Shown: positions 15,723 to 24,597, counted from the stretch's first letter. The stretch is 64,000 nucleotides of DNA from Gordonia amarae NBRC 15530 (GCF_000241345.1 NZ_BAED01000061.1:1-64000); one strand, 5' to 3'. Notes: generated by a model not told the origin, from the letters alone. A program made the numbers and translations.

Positions 15723-15880
15723 CGGTTCCCGTTGGGAGCCACTCCCGAAGGAGCTAGGCAAGCTTATGACACCACCCTGATATTTCCCAAACCAGCAGGT
15801 CAAGACGGTACCGCGGGCGTTCTGAATCGCCGCTTCCGTGCAGTCGTTAGGCTGCGGGAGCACCTGACGAAAGGACAACA

Positions 15881-17044
15881 GTGACCCGGACGGTAGCAGC
15901 GCCGACCCGATCGACCCTGGCCGACGGGCGCGAAATCCTGTTCTTCGCCCTCGCCGCCCCGCCGCGGATCCACGAGGACCGTCGTGACCTGCCGGCGCGG
16001 GCACCGGGCAGCCCCACCGAACTACGTTTCGACACCCAGCTCGGCGACTGGGTGATGATGGCGCCTACCCGTCAGGAACGAACCTACAAACCGCCGCGCA
16101 CCATGTGTCCCCTGTGCCCCGACGCCGACGGCCTGTCCAGCGAGATCCCGGCCAACGGCTACGACGTCGCGGTGTTCGAGAACCGCTTTCCGTCGCTGTC
16201 CTCCGCACGGGCCGGGTCAGGGTTCATATTGCCACCACCCGCTGGGTACGGCACGGCCGTCGACGGCTACGGCCGGTGCGAGGTGGTGTGCTTCTCCAGC
16301 GACCACGACGGGTCGTTCTCGAAGCTGACCGCCCGGCACGCGCGCCTGGTCATCGACGCGTGGACGGAGCGCACCCGCGATCTGCTCGGCCGGGACGGGA
16401 TCGAGGAGGTGCACTGTTTCGAGAATCGTGGCGAGGAGATCGGGGTGACCCTGTCGCATCCGCACGGCCAGATCTACGCGTACCCGTTCCTGACCCACCG
16501 CACGGCGACGGTGCTCACCCGTGCCCGCGGCCATCGGCACGCGACGGGACGGAACCTGTTCTCGGACATCATCGCCCGGGAGACCGAGGAAGGTGAGCGG
16601 GTCATCGTGCGTACCGAACATGTCACCGCGTTCGTGCCGTTCGCGGCCCGCTGGCCCGCGGAGGTCCACATCTACCCGAATCGGCACTGCCACAACCTGA
16701 CCGAACTCACCGATGCGGAAGCAGACGACCTCGCGCGGGTGTATCTGACGGTGCTGCGCGCCTACGACGCACTCTACGATTGCCCGCTGCCGTACATAGC
16801 GTCGTGGCATCAGTACCGGAGCACGGGCGATGAACGCTCCAACGACACCCGATCGGATTCCGCGGCAACGCAATCCGAGGGATACCTGCATGCGGAGATG
16901 TTCTCGGTCCGGCGCAGCGCGGACAAACTCAAGTATCTCGCGGGGTCCGAATCCGCCCGCGACGCGTTCGTGACGGACAAGTTGCCCGAACAGGTCGCCA
17001 CCGATCTGCGCGAGGCGATCGCACGCACAGGAGAACTTTTGTGA
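15881..17044 (+). CDS. galT: galactose-1-phosphate uridylyltransferase
   Basis: 387-residue Leloir-pathway enzyme exchanging UMP between UDP-glucose and galactose 1-phosphate. The catalytic motif HPHGQ is at residues 193-197, with His195 as the nucleophile. A zinc CxxC is at residues 75 and 78 (CPLCPD). The start is GTG behind GAAAGG. It overlaps galK by 4 bases. No galE is in the window. The gene pair lies inside the segment bounded by the two tRNA arrays. Confidence 0.95.
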   Translation: MTRTVAAPTRSTLADGREILFFALAAPPRIHEDRRDLPARAPGSPTELRFDTQLGDWVMMAPTRQERTYKPPRTMCPLCPDADGLSSEIPANGYDVAVFENRFPSLSSARAGSGFILPPPAGYGTAVDGYGRCEVVCFSSDHDGSFSKLTARHARLVIDAWTERTRDLLGRDGIEEVHCFENRGEEIGVTLSHPHGQIYAYPFLTHRTATVLTRARGHRHATGRNLFSDIIARETEEGERVIVRTEHVTAFVPFAARWPAEVHIYPNRHCHNLTELTDAEADDLARVYLTVLRAYDALYDCPLPYIASWHQYRSTGDERSNDTRSDSAATQSEGYLHAEMFSVRRSADKLKYLAGSESARDAFVTDKLPEQVATDLREAIARTGELL

Positions 17045-18114
17045 GCACCATCCGCGCCTTTGCGCCGGGACGGCTGAACCTCATCGGCGAGCACACCGAC
17101 TACAACCGCGGGTACGCGCTGCCGATCGCGCTCACCGTCGGCTCGACCGCCGAGTTCGACCGCGACCCAGCCGCCGACACCCTGACCGTCACCTCCGACA
17201 GCCGCGACGGCCAGGTGGAGATCGGCCTGTCGACGACGCCCGGCGAGATCACTGGCTGGGCCTCCTACATCGCGGGCTGCGTGTGGGCGCTGCGCCGCAG
17301 CGGGCGCCCGGCCCCGGGCGGGCGGATGCGGATCCGTTCCGACGTTCCAGTCGGCGCCGGGCTCTCGTCGTCGGCGGCCCTGGAGTGCGCGGTGCTGCTG
17401 GCCCTGACAGCCGGTGCGCAGGTGAACCGCCACGATCTCGCGGTGCTCGCGCACCAGGCCGAGAACGACTACGTGGGCACGCCTACCGGCCTGCTCGATC
17501 AGCTCGCCAGCCTGCACGGCCAACCGGACACGGCGATGCTGATCGACTTCGACAGCCTGACCGTCGACGCTGTCCGGATGCAGCTGCGCGAGGCCGAACT
17601 GGTGGTGATCGATTCCAACTCACCGCACCACAATTCCGCGGGCGACTACGCGGCGCGGCACCGGTCCTGCGTCGCGGCGGCGGCGGCCCTCGGCGTCGAA
17701 TCGTTGCGCCAGGCATCCGCCGAAGGCTGGCGGGACGTGCCCCCGGGTGAGCTGCGGAAGCGGGCCCGGCACGTCCTCACCGAGAACACCCGGGTGATCA
17801 CCGCCGCCCGGGCACTCGCCGACGGCGACCTCCCGACCCTGGCCACCGCGATGAACCAGTCCCACTTCTCGATGCGCTACTACTTCGAGATCACAATTCC
17901 GGCAATCGATTTCATTGTCGAATCCGCCAGGTTGCTCGGCGCTACCGGCGCCCGGATGACCGGTGGCGGCTTCGGCGGCTCGGTGGTCGCCCTCGTGCCC
18001 ACCGGAGCCGTCGACACCCTGACGGCCACCCTCCCCGACGCCGTCGAACAGGCAGGCCACCCACGCCCGACGGTCCGCACCATGCGCGCCGGCGCCGGTG
18101 CCCACCTGACCTGA
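17041..18114 (+). CDS. galK: galactokinase
   Basis: 357-residue GHMP kinase phosphorylating galactose to galactose 1-phosphate. The three family motifs are present: APGRLNLIGEHTDYNRGYALP at the N-terminus, PVGAGLSSSAALECAV near residue 100 (ATP loop), and MTGGGFGGSVVALVP near residue 305. The start is GTG and is coupled to galT (overlap GTGA). Length is slightly under the E. coli enzyme, as usual in actinobacteria. Confidence 0.95.
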   Translation: MSTIRAFAPGRLNLIGEHTDYNRGYALPIALTVGSTAEFDRDPAADTLTVTSDSRDGQVEIGLSTTPGEITGWASYIAGCVWALRRSGRPAPGGRMRIRSDVPVGAGLSSSAALECAVLLALTAGAQVNRHDLAVLAHQAENDYVGTPTGLLDQLASLHGQPDTAMLIDFDSLTVDAVRMQLREAELVVIDSNSPHHNSAGDYAARHRSCVAAAAALGVESLRQASAEGWRDVPPGELRKRARHVLTENTRVITAARALADGDLPTLATAMNQSHFSMRYYFEITIPAIDFIVESARLLGATGARMTGGGFGGSVVALVPTGAVDTLTATLPDAVEQAGHPRPTVRTMRAGAGAHLT

Positions 18115-18208
18115 GCACCGGTCGATCAGGCCCGGCACAGTCACGGCAGGCTGCCCCGGTGAGCACTCCGGTGCCACGTCGGTACGAGACGCTTGGCAGT
18201 ATCTCTGT

Positions 18209-19231
18209 ATGGCAGTGTTCGGAGTTCGCAACGACGCCCTGACCACCGAACTCATCGATGGAGGGTTCGTCAGTGTCGGCTGGGACGAGATCGGTGACCT
18301 GAGCCAGATCGGGCTGGAGCGCGAACAGCTCAAAGCAACTCTGGCCCGAACCTTTCCGGACGATAAGCCGCGGTCAATCGCCTCCTGGGCAGGCACTCTG
18401 CTGAGATTCGCCGACGAAATCAGCGAAGGTGACGTCGTAGTCGCGCCGTACCGACCTGACAGCACGATCAACATCGGCGTCGTCACCGGCCCATACGAAT
18501 TCCACCCTGACGAACCGACACACCGACACCGCAGGCCGGTCCGTTGGGGGAGATTAGGCTTGTCGAGGACCGACTTCTCACAGCCCGCACTGTACGAAAT
18601 AGGTTGTCTACTCACAGTATTTGGCATCCGGAAGCACCCGGACGAATTCTTGTCCAAGCTTTCGATCGGAGACGTCGGTTCGCAAGTCGCAGTCACACCT
18701 CCGACTCCCCTACCTGCCGAGGACGATCTCGATGGTGTCGATGAGCCACGAGCGAGCCGCATCGAACGCCACACTCGGGATTTCGTGCTGGAGCGACTCA
18801 AGTCGGCCCTGTCCCACCAAGAATTCGAAGAGTTCGTCGCTGATCTCCTATGCGCGCTGGGCTACCAAGCTCGGACCACCTCCTACTCACAGGATGGTGG
18901 AGTCGATGTACTCGCCCACCGCGATCCCCTCGGTGTCGAGCCCCCGTTGATCAAGGTGCAGTGTAAGCATTTGACGAGCAACATTGGTGCCCCAGATGTT
19001 CAGCAACTGATCGGGACACAAACGCAAAACGAGCTCAGTCTGTTCGTCTCGCTCGGCTCGTACACCCGCGAAGCTATGGCCATCGAACGCAATCGTCAGG
19101 GCCTTCGCCTTATCGGTGGCGAGGCATTGGTCGACCTCGTACTCCGGAACTACGACCGTCTGCCATCGCGGTGGCGTTCGGCCATCCCACTGCGCCCGGT
19201 GCTCGTGGTTGACGACTCCGCAGGAATCTGA
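18209..19231 (+). CDS. Mrr-type restriction endonuclease with N-terminal PUA-like domain
   Basis: 340-residue protein. The C-terminal half (about residues 200-310) is an Mrr-like nuclease: FEEFVADLLCALGY, then QDGGVDV (Asp233) and VQCK (Gln251-x-Lys253), the PD-(D/E)xK catalytic set. The N-terminal half (residues about 1-115, SWAGTLLRFADEISEGDVVV then INIGVVTGPYEFHP) resembles the PUA/EVE-like modules that read modified bases. It is probably a type IV, modification-dependent defence nuclease with no partner methylase nearby. Its base composition and codon use look less GC-rich than galTK, suggesting transfer. It lies between two copies of a tRNA array. Confidence 0.82.
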   Translation: MAVFGVRNDALTTELIDGGFVSVGWDEIGDLSQIGLEREQLKATLARTFPDDKPRSIASWAGTLLRFADEISEGDVVVAPYRPDSTINIGVVTGPYEFHPDEPTHRHRRPVRWGRLGLSRTDFSQPALYEIGCLLTVFGIRKHPDEFLSKLSIGDVGSQVAVTPPTPLPAEDDLDGVDEPRASRIERHTRDFVLERLKSALSHQEFEEFVADLLCALGYQARTTSYSQDGGVDVLAHRDPLGVEPPLIKVQCKHLTSNIGAPDVQQLIGTQTQNELSLFVSLGSYTREAMAIERNRQGLRLIGGEALVDLVLRNYDRLPSRWRSAIPLRPVLVVDDSAGI

Positions 19232-19399
19232 CCAGTGGCTACCCGAGCGCCAAGGTCAGAGACCCGGCACCCGGAGGTTATTGCCAGCGTCTCCATTGCC
19301 GAACGACATGTTGTGTGCGCTGCTCACTGCAGTCGGCCAATCACGCGTGCTGCCGTACGACGACGAGCTTGCGTACCACGTCAATCCGTGCATACAACA

Positions 19400-19427
19400 C
19401 AAAACCCACCCGCGATGGGGTGGGTGG
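19400..19427 (-). terminator. intrinsic terminator after tRNA array 2
   Basis: On the minus strand an ACCCACCC...GGGTGGGT hairpin followed by a T-rich run, directly after tRNA-Phe. It is a sequence variant of the terminator of array 1, with a different loop. Confidence 0.8.
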
Positions 19428-19430
19428 TGA

Positions 19431-19507
19431 TGGTGGCCAGGGCCGGGATCGAACCGGCGACCTTCCGCTTTTCAGGCGGACGCTCGTACCAACTGAGCTA
19501 CCTGGCC
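19431..19507 (-). tRNA. tRNA-Phe (GAA), array 2
   Basis: Second copy of the Phe tRNA, identical in sequence to 15426-15502, with CCA encoded and anticodon GAA. Confidence 0.97.
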
Positions 19508-19539
19508 AGACGGCGCCGGCGGAAACCGAAACCATAAAG

Positions 19540-19613
19540 CGACCCTGACGGGACTCGAACCCGCGACCTCCGCCGTGACAGGGCGGCGCGCTAACCAACT
19601 GCGCCACAGGGCC
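19540..19613 (-). tRNA. tRNA-Asp (GTC), array 2
   Basis: Second copy of the Asp tRNA. The body is the same as array 1, but the three bases after the discriminator are not CCA, so the end must be added by the CCA-adding enzyme. Confidence 0.97.
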
Positions 19614-19655
19614 ATATTCTGTTGTTGCCCGCACCCGCAAGGGGCTTGTGCAGCG

Positions 19656-19728
19656 TACCCCCTACGGGATTCGAACCCGCGCTACCGCCTTGAAAGGGCG
19701 GCGTCCTAGGCCGCTAGACGAAGGGGGC
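19656..19728 (-). tRNA. tRNA-Glu (TTC), array 2
   Basis: Second copy of the Glu tRNA, anticodon TTC, same sequence and flanks as 15650-15722, including the upstream GGTTCCCGTTGGGAGCC element. Confidence 0.97.
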
Positions 19729-19926
19729 CGGTTCCCGTTGGGAGCCGCATCAGCTTATGACACGCCGCCCGTGATGGACAAATCGCCTGCTCAGCGCGCC
19801 AAAATGGCGGTTCCGGCGGGAGTTCACGTGCGCACCACGAATCGTAACTGCACGGAAACCAGACACTCCTACTGTCTGAACTCCGGGGAACATCCGGGCC
19901 AACGACGCACATCACAAGAGGTGACA

Positions 19927-20937
19927 GTGATCGGAGTGTATGTCGGACATGTCTCGACACAAGACCGCCTCTACGGCTTCCTCCACTCGATCCTCAGCGA
20001 CCAGCTCGGCCAGTGGCGCCGGCATCCGCGGTTCCGGGCGTTCCGGCTCAACGGCAGCAACGAGGTGTACGGCTACGAGGAGTCGCACAGCCACGCGCGC
20101 ATCATCTGCAAGTTCTACGGCCCCAAGTTCGGCTGGGATCGCGAGCGGGCGGCACGCGTGGCCTACCAGGAACACGAGGCGATGGAGCGGCTGCGCGGCT
20201 ACGACCTGGTCGGCTCCCCGCATCATGTGATCCGGCCGCTGGGCGTCGACCCGGACACCAACTGTGTGATCGCCACCGAGTTCTACAAGGGCGAGCCGTT
20301 TTTTCACGCGATCCGGCGCGCCACCCACCACGGCGACGACGCCCACCTGTACTGGCGCCTCAAAGCGCTCGCCTACTTCCTGGCCACCCAGCACAACCGC
20401 AGCGCGAGCGGGGAGACCGTCGACTTCGACGTCGACACCGCGTATCTCAGGTATCTCCTGTCGGTCCTGCAGCGGCGCAACAAGATCGGCCAGTGGGACT
20501 GCGACGAACTGCTGTGGCTGTCGGGGCTGTGGCGGATGCGGCCCCGTATGTGGAGCGATCGGCAGGTGCTGCTGCACGGCGACGCCACCCCGGCGAATTT
20601 CCTGTTCGGGCACGGTCTCGACGTCGCCGCCATCGACCTCGAACGCACGGCCCCCGGTGACCGCATGTTCGACGTCGGGCGGGTGGCGGGCGAACTGCAG
20701 CACGCGTTCATGTCGGCGACGGGCAGCCGTCATCGCGCCGAACCGTTCATCGGGCATTTTCTGTGGGAGTATTCGTGCCACTTCCCGGACAGGGAGGTCA
20801 CTTTCGCGTCGATCACCTCACGGGTCCCGTACTACATGGGACTCAATCTGCTGCGGATCGCGCGCAACGACTATGTCGACGATCATTACCGCAGGCGCCT
20901 GATCCGGCAGGCCAAGCGGCACCTGCGCGCCGCCTGA
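19927..20937 (+). CDS. aminoglycoside-phosphotransferase-fold kinase
   Basis: 336-residue APH-family small-molecule kinase. Catalytic loop LLHGDATPANFLF with Asp219 and Asn223, and the metal-binding Asp237 in AIDLERTAPGDRMFD. The N-terminal lobe is short and basic. The GTG at 19927 is used because AAGAGG precedes it by six bases; the long frame from 19648 runs through the tRNA-Glu gene and is not real at its 5' end. It is followed 32 bases later by a HAD hydrolase; kinase plus phosphatase pairs are usual in salvage or repair of a phosphorylated metabolite. Resistance to a drug is not implied. Confidence 0.82.
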   Translation: MIGVYVGHVSTQDRLYGFLHSILSDQLGQWRRHPRFRAFRLNGSNEVYGYEESHSHARIICKFYGPKFGWDRERAARVAYQEHEAMERLRGYDLVGSPHHVIRPLGVDPDTNCVIATEFYKGEPFFHAIRRATHHGDDAHLYWRLKALAYFLATQHNRSASGETVDFDVDTAYLRYLLSVLQRRNKIGQWDCDELLWLSGLWRMRPRMWSDRQVLLHGDATPANFLFGHGLDVAAIDLERTAPGDRMFDVGRVAGELQHAFMSATGSRHRAEPFIGHFLWEYSCHFPDREVTFASITSRVPYYMGLNLLRIARNDYVDDHYRRRLIRQAKRHLRAA

Positions 20938-20969
20938 TCAACACCTGACATCGCAAGGAGCACAACGAC

Positions 20970-21725
20970 GTGGACATCGAAGCGATAGCGTTCGACGTCA
21001 ATGGCACATTGATCGAGATCCTCACCGTCGACGACATGGAGGAGGCATTCCGGGCGGTCGGGCACCTGCTGACCTACCAGGGCATCGACCTACGCCGCCA
21101 CGAGGTCAGAGACCTGTATTTCCAGACACTTTCGGCCCAGAAACGCGCCAGCGCGGAGCAGTATCCCGAGTTCGACGCGGAGGAGGTCTGGCGTGCCGTC
21201 ATCGACACTCACGCAACCGATTTCACCCGCTCACTGCCACCGGAGAAGCTGGCCCAGCTCCCGGTCCTGCTCGCCGAAACCTACCGGGGCGTGACCCGGC
21301 GCAGACTCAAGCTGTATCCCTATGTGCGCAGGGTGCTTTCGATACTGCACGGGCGCATCCCGATGGCCATCGTCACCGACGCCCAGTCGAGCTACGCCCG
21401 CGGCGAGCTGCACGCCGTCGGCATCCGCGACTTCTTCGAAGCGGTGATCGTGTCGGGAGATCACGGCTACCGCAAACCCGACCGGCGGCTGTTCGACATG
21501 GCCGTCGACGCCCTCGGCGTGCCGGCCGAGAACACCCTGTACGTGGGCAACGACATGTTCCGCGACATCTTCGGCGGACAGAACGCCGGCATGCAGACGA
21601 TGATGTTCGACTCCGACCAGGGCACCAAGATCCACGGGGACACCGTCCCCGACCACACCATCACCGACCACCGCCAACTACTGGAACTCCTCGGTCTGGC
21701 CACCGGCGACATGGCCGACTGGTGA
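20970..21725 (+). CDS. HAD-superfamily hydrolase
   Basis: 251-residue HAD protein. Motif I is FDVNGTL with nucleophile Asp9, but the usual second Asp (general acid/base in phosphatases) is Asn11. Motif II is VTDAQS, motif III the Lys in YRKPDRRLF, and motif IV GNDMFRDIFGG. The helical cap between motifs I and II is about 110 residues. The start is GTG behind AAGGAG. It is probably co-transcribed with the APH-fold kinase upstream. Because of Asn11 its activity may be dehalogenase-like or altered. Confidence 0.82.
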   Translation: MDIEAIAFDVNGTLIEILTVDDMEEAFRAVGHLLTYQGIDLRRHEVRDLYFQTLSAQKRASAEQYPEFDAEEVWRAVIDTHATDFTRSLPPEKLAQLPVLLAETYRGVTRRRLKLYPYVRRVLSILHGRIPMAIVTDAQSSYARGELHAVGIRDFFEAVIVSGDHGYRKPDRRLFDMAVDALGVPAENTLYVGNDMFRDIFGGQNAGMQTMMFDSDQGTKIHGDTVPDHTITDHRQLLELLGLATGDMADW

Positions 21726-21821
21726 CCGCCGCACCCGCATCGCGACACGCACCGGTCCCCCCGGAAACCAACCCCGCCATCCGTGTACACTCATCCCTGC
21801 CTCGCTGATGCGGGGCACTGC

Positions 21822-21895
21822 GCCCCTATAGCTCAGCTGGTTAGAGCTACGGACTTTTAATCCGCAGGTCCTAGGTTCGAATCCTAGTGGGGGCA
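21822..21895 (+). tRNA. tRNA-Lys (TTT)
   Basis: Cloverleaf with anticodon loop CTTTTAA (anticodon TTT), acceptor GCCCCTA/TGGGGGC, T-loop TTCGAAT, no encoded CCA. A hairpin (AACCCCTG...CAGGGGTT, 21902-21938) follows directly and may end the transcript. Confidence 0.95.
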
Positions 21896-21901
21896 CACGA
21901 A

Positions 21902-21938
21902 ACCCCTGTTCAGCCAGCACGGCCGAGCAGGGGTTCGT
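21902..21938 (+). terminator. hairpin after tRNA-Lys
   Basis: Arms AACCCCTG and CAGGGGTT around a 19-base loop, starting a few bases past the tRNA. No long T run follows, so it may be a processing or Rho-assisted end rather than a classic terminator. Confidence 0.5.
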
Positions 21939-22207
21939 TGTAGCTATCGCCATGCACTGCCACAAGTGCTCGTGGCCGGGCGCGACGAAATCAGACCCGA
22001 AGACTTCGTGACCAGGACAAACTGTATCGCAGTTTCGACATCTGTTGGACTTCCGACGAAAAGTCCGTAGTGCGCTCCATCGGTGGAAGGCAGACGCGGA
22101 GCACTGACCGCATACTCGCTACATCTGATCGCCAAGAGATTCACGACCGAAATTTCGTTACCATTGCGAAACACCTACTGGTACTCACTCCATGATCGGA
22201 GACAACG
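21939..22207. other. gene-free stretch after tRNA-Lys
   Basis: About 270 bases with clearly lower GC than the rest and no supported gene. A 76-codon reverse frame at 21944-22174 has no ribosome site or recognisable family. No repeat of the tRNA 3' end (attachment site) was found nearby. Confidence 0.5.
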
Positions 22208-22666
22208 ATGACCGGACAACGTATCTCAACCGGGGCCACACTGTGTGCTGCGGGGCTGGTCGCCACTCTCGCCTGGACGGCCACGCCGCAGGCCGATGCC
22301 GCGGTGCGCCAGAGATACATAGCCGAGCACTGCTACGGAACCAACCCGAACCTCAGCGATGTTCCGTCCTACGGCGGCGCCACGATCACCACCGACACCA
22401 CCGAGCCCGGGAGGTTCTCGATCCACTCCGACAGCAAGAGTTTCCTCCCCTACTGGTCGGACACGACGATCAAGGTCACCAGCCTGACGACCGGTAAATC
22501 CCGTGTCTACAAGAGGCATTGGCAGCACGGGCTCGGGGACAACAGCGGCTATTTCGTCAATGACATCCCGGCGAAGGGGCCGACCCGCATCACCATCACG
22601 TCGGTCAATCGCGGACTGTTGCTGACCCTGCCCGGCCCTGTCTGCACGGGCACACTCACGATCTGA
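22208..22666 (+). CDS. secreted protein of unknown function
   Basis: 152 residues with a Sec signal peptide (TGATLCAAGLVATLAWT core, cleavage likely after ADA near residue 31). The mature part is about 120 residues, rich in Thr, Ser and Tyr, with two cysteines (near residues 43 and 147) that could form one disulfide. The pattern suggests a small secreted beta-sheet protein. No family is recognised. It overlaps the convergent hydrolase gene by 11 bases. Confidence 0.7.
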   Translation: MTGQRISTGATLCAAGLVATLAWTATPQADAAVRQRYIAEHCYGTNPNLSDVPSYGGATITTDTTEPGRFSIHSDSKSFLPYWSDTTIKVTSLTTGKSRVYKRHWQHGLGDNSGYFVNDIPAKGPTRITITSVNRGLLLTLPGPVCTGTLTI

Positions 22667-23543
22667 TCGCGCGCGGGACGTGCACCGACGCCGCGTCGAC
22701 GGCGGCACCGAACGGTTCGATGAAGTCCTCGGCGCCGAGCACGCAACACGCGTGGCCGCCGTGCACCTCGAAGCGCCGGGCCCCCGGGATACCGTCGAGC
22801 AGCAGTTGCTGACGCGACGGCGGAACCACCTTGTCGCGGGTGGACACCAGCACCGAGGTAGGGACGTCGATGTCGCCGAGCCAGTCGCGGGAATCGAAGC
22901 GGCCCAGGCCTTCCCCGAACATCCCGAAATCCGGGAGCGAGGTGGACAGGAACTGGCGGAACGCCCAGACGGTGGTGTGTGCGTCGGTGTCGTCGAGACG
23001 TGTCGACTTCGGCAGCACCTTGTAGAGGGGTGCTGAGAAGCGGCCGACCTTCTCCGCGACGGCCTGCGCCCGTGGATCCTGTTCGGAGAAGAACGGTCCC
23101 GTCGAGCACAGCACCATGCCGTTGAGTCGGCCCGGGTGCCGGCGCCAGATAAGTTGTGCGATACCGCCGCCCATCGAGAAACCGGCGGCGGTGAACCTGT
23201 CGACGCCGAGCACATCGGCGACGGCGACGGTGTCGTCGGCGGCGTCATCGAGGGTGAAGTCGTCGGACCGGATGCCTCGGCCGTGGCGGCGGTGGTCGAG
23301 CGTGATGACACGGTAACGCTCGTTGAGTGCCGGGATCACCGGATACCAGCACAGCAGTCCGGTGGTGAGCACCGAATGCAGCAGGATCACCGCGGGTGCG
23401 TCCTTGGGTCCGGAGTCGGTGACGAAGGTCTGTCCGCGCCCGGGCAGATCAAGCATCGTGCCGGCGGGAAGATCACGCAGCGGGTACGGCCGCACGAGGT
23501 GGCGCACGCTGCGCCGGGTGCGCTGCAGCAACTCAGGACTCAC
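22656..23543 (-). CDS. alpha/beta hydrolase
   Basis: About 295 residues with the alpha/beta hydrolase core: LLHSVLTTGL oxyanion region, nucleophile elbow GFSMGGG, acid in VSTRDKVVPP, and His in GGHACCVLG. The start is uncertain; GTG at 23543 is used, but an in-frame TTG at 23588 would add 15 residues. Substrate unknown. It is divergent from another alpha/beta hydrolase of a different subfamily. Confidence 0.85.
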   Translation of the reverse strand: MSPELLQRTRRSVRHLVRPYPLRDLPAGTMLDLPGRGQTFVTDSGPKDAPAVILLHSVLTTGLLCWYPVIPALNERYRVITLDHRRHGRGIRSDDFTLDDAADDTVAVADVLGVDRFTAAGFSMGGGIAQLIWRRHPGRLNGMVLCSTGPFFSEQDPRAQAVAEKVGRFSAPLYKVLPKSTRLDDTDAHTTVWAFRQFLSTSLPDFGMFGEGLGRFDSRDWLGDIDVPTSVLVSTRDKVVPPSRQQLLLDGIPGARRFEVHGGHACCVLGAEDFIEPFGAAVDAASVHVPRAIRS

Positions 23544-23668
23544 AACTTCAAACGGTACGCGTTCGGACCGCCGCACGAGAGGACCCAAACGAACAAACCC
23601 GGACGTTTGTGGTGGTCAGTGGGACCCGACGGTGACAGTGTGACACAAGTCATGCCATTCTGTTTCTC

Positions 23669-24586
23669 ATGATGGAAGTCGAACGCCCGAAGATCGAGGG
23701 CTCGATCAAGGTCGGCGAAGGCCGGCGGATGGGCTTCGCCGAATGGGGCGAACCCGGTGGACGAACCTTTTTCTGGTTGCACGGAACTCCCGGCGCACGT
23801 CGTCAGATCCCGCTGCAGGCACGCGCCTACGCTGAGGAGAAGGGGTTCCGGATCATCGGTCTGGACCGGCCGGGCGTCGGGGCGTCGACCCCGCACAAGT
23901 ACAACTCAGTCTCCGAGTTCCCGAACGACCTGATCACCGTCGCCGACGCTCTGGCGATCGACGAGTTCGCCGTCATCGGGCTGTCCGGCGGCGGGCCGTA
24001 CACCCTGGCGACGGCGTCGGTCTTCCCCGACCGGGTGGTCACCGTCGGTGTCCTGGGCGGCGTCGCACCGACCGTCGGTCCCGAGCGGATCGGCGGTGGC
24101 GCGATGGAGCTGGGCGTCCGCGCGGCGCCGCTGGTGCGGGTCGCCGGTGCCCAGATCGGAACCGTCCTCAGCTCGATCCTGTCGGTGGCCAAGCCGTTCG
24201 GCGGTCCCGCCGTCAAGCTGTACGGACTGACCTCCCCCAAGGCCGACCGTGAGGCGCTGAACCGGCCCGAATTCTCGGCGATGTTCCTCGACGACCTGAT
24301 CTTCGGTGGCCGCCGCCGGATGGAGGCCCCGTTCGCCGACATCCTGGTGTTCGCCTCCGACTGGGGTTTCCAGGTCTCCGACATCAAGGTGCCGGTGCGC
24401 TGGTGGCACGGCGACGCCGACCACATCATCCCGTTCTCACACGGCGAGCACATGGTGTCGCTGCTGCCCGACGCCAAGCTGTACCCGATGCCCGGCGACA
24501 GTCACCTGTCGACGCTGCATCAGGCCACCGACATCATCGATGAACTCAACGCCGTCTGGGACGCCGAACGGCCCAGCAAGATGTAA
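23669..24586 (+). CDS. alpha/beta hydrolase
   Basis: 305-residue hydrolase. HG motif LHGTPGARRQ, nucleophile Ser in GLSGGGPY, acid Asp in HGDADHIIP and His in PGDSHLS complete the triad. The sequence type is common in mycobacteria as uncharacterised hydrolases. An ATG directly follows at 23672 and is an alternative start. Substrate unknown. Confidence 0.87.
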   Translation: MMEVERPKIEGSIKVGEGRRMGFAEWGEPGGRTFFWLHGTPGARRQIPLQARAYAEEKGFRIIGLDRPGVGASTPHKYNSVSEFPNDLITVADALAIDEFAVIGLSGGGPYTLATASVFPDRVVTVGVLGGVAPTVGPERIGGGAMELGVRAAPLVRVAGAQIGTVLSSILSVAKPFGGPAVKLYGLTSPKADREALNRPEFSAMFLDDLIFGGRRRMEAPFADILVFASDWGFQVSDIKVPVRWWHGDADHIIPFSHGEHMVSLLPDAKLYPMPGDSHLSTLHQATDIIDELNAVWDAERPSKM

Positions 24587-24597
24587 GTAGTCCGATC

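Larger units (their letters stand above)
15398..15745. repeat. direct repeat: tRNA array, left copy
   Basis: About 345 bases covering terminator, three tRNAs, the spacers between Asp and Glu and about 20 bases upstream. The second copy lies at 19400-19751, about 4.0 kb away, in the same orientation. The Phe-Asp spacer has diverged; the Asp-Glu spacer is identical. Confidence 0.9.
19400..19751. repeat. direct repeat: tRNA array, right copy
   Basis: Right copy of the tRNA array repeat. Similarity stops shortly beyond GGTTCCCGTTGGGAGCC upstream of tRNA-Glu, although AGCTTATGACAC recurs in both flanks and may be part of the shared promoter. Confidence 0.9.

Noticed and set aside
15398-19751. Composite transposon flanked by the repeated arrays
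   Set aside because: The direct repeats are tRNA arrays with no transposase, no terminal inverted repeats and no target duplication.
19648-19926. 5' extension of the APH-fold kinase
   Set aside because: The frame begins inside tRNA-Glu; the RBS-supported GTG at 19927 is used instead.
20282-20937. Aminoglycoside resistance gene
   Set aside because: The APH fold is present, but the neighbour is a HAD hydrolase and the fold is used for many metabolites; resistance cannot be claimed.
21944-22174. 76-codon reverse frame after tRNA-Lys
   Set aside because: No ribosome site, no family, and it lies in an AT-richer gap; nothing supports translation.
21822-22207. tRNA-Lys as integration site of a genomic island
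   Set aside because: No integrase and no repeat of the tRNA 3' end were found downstream.
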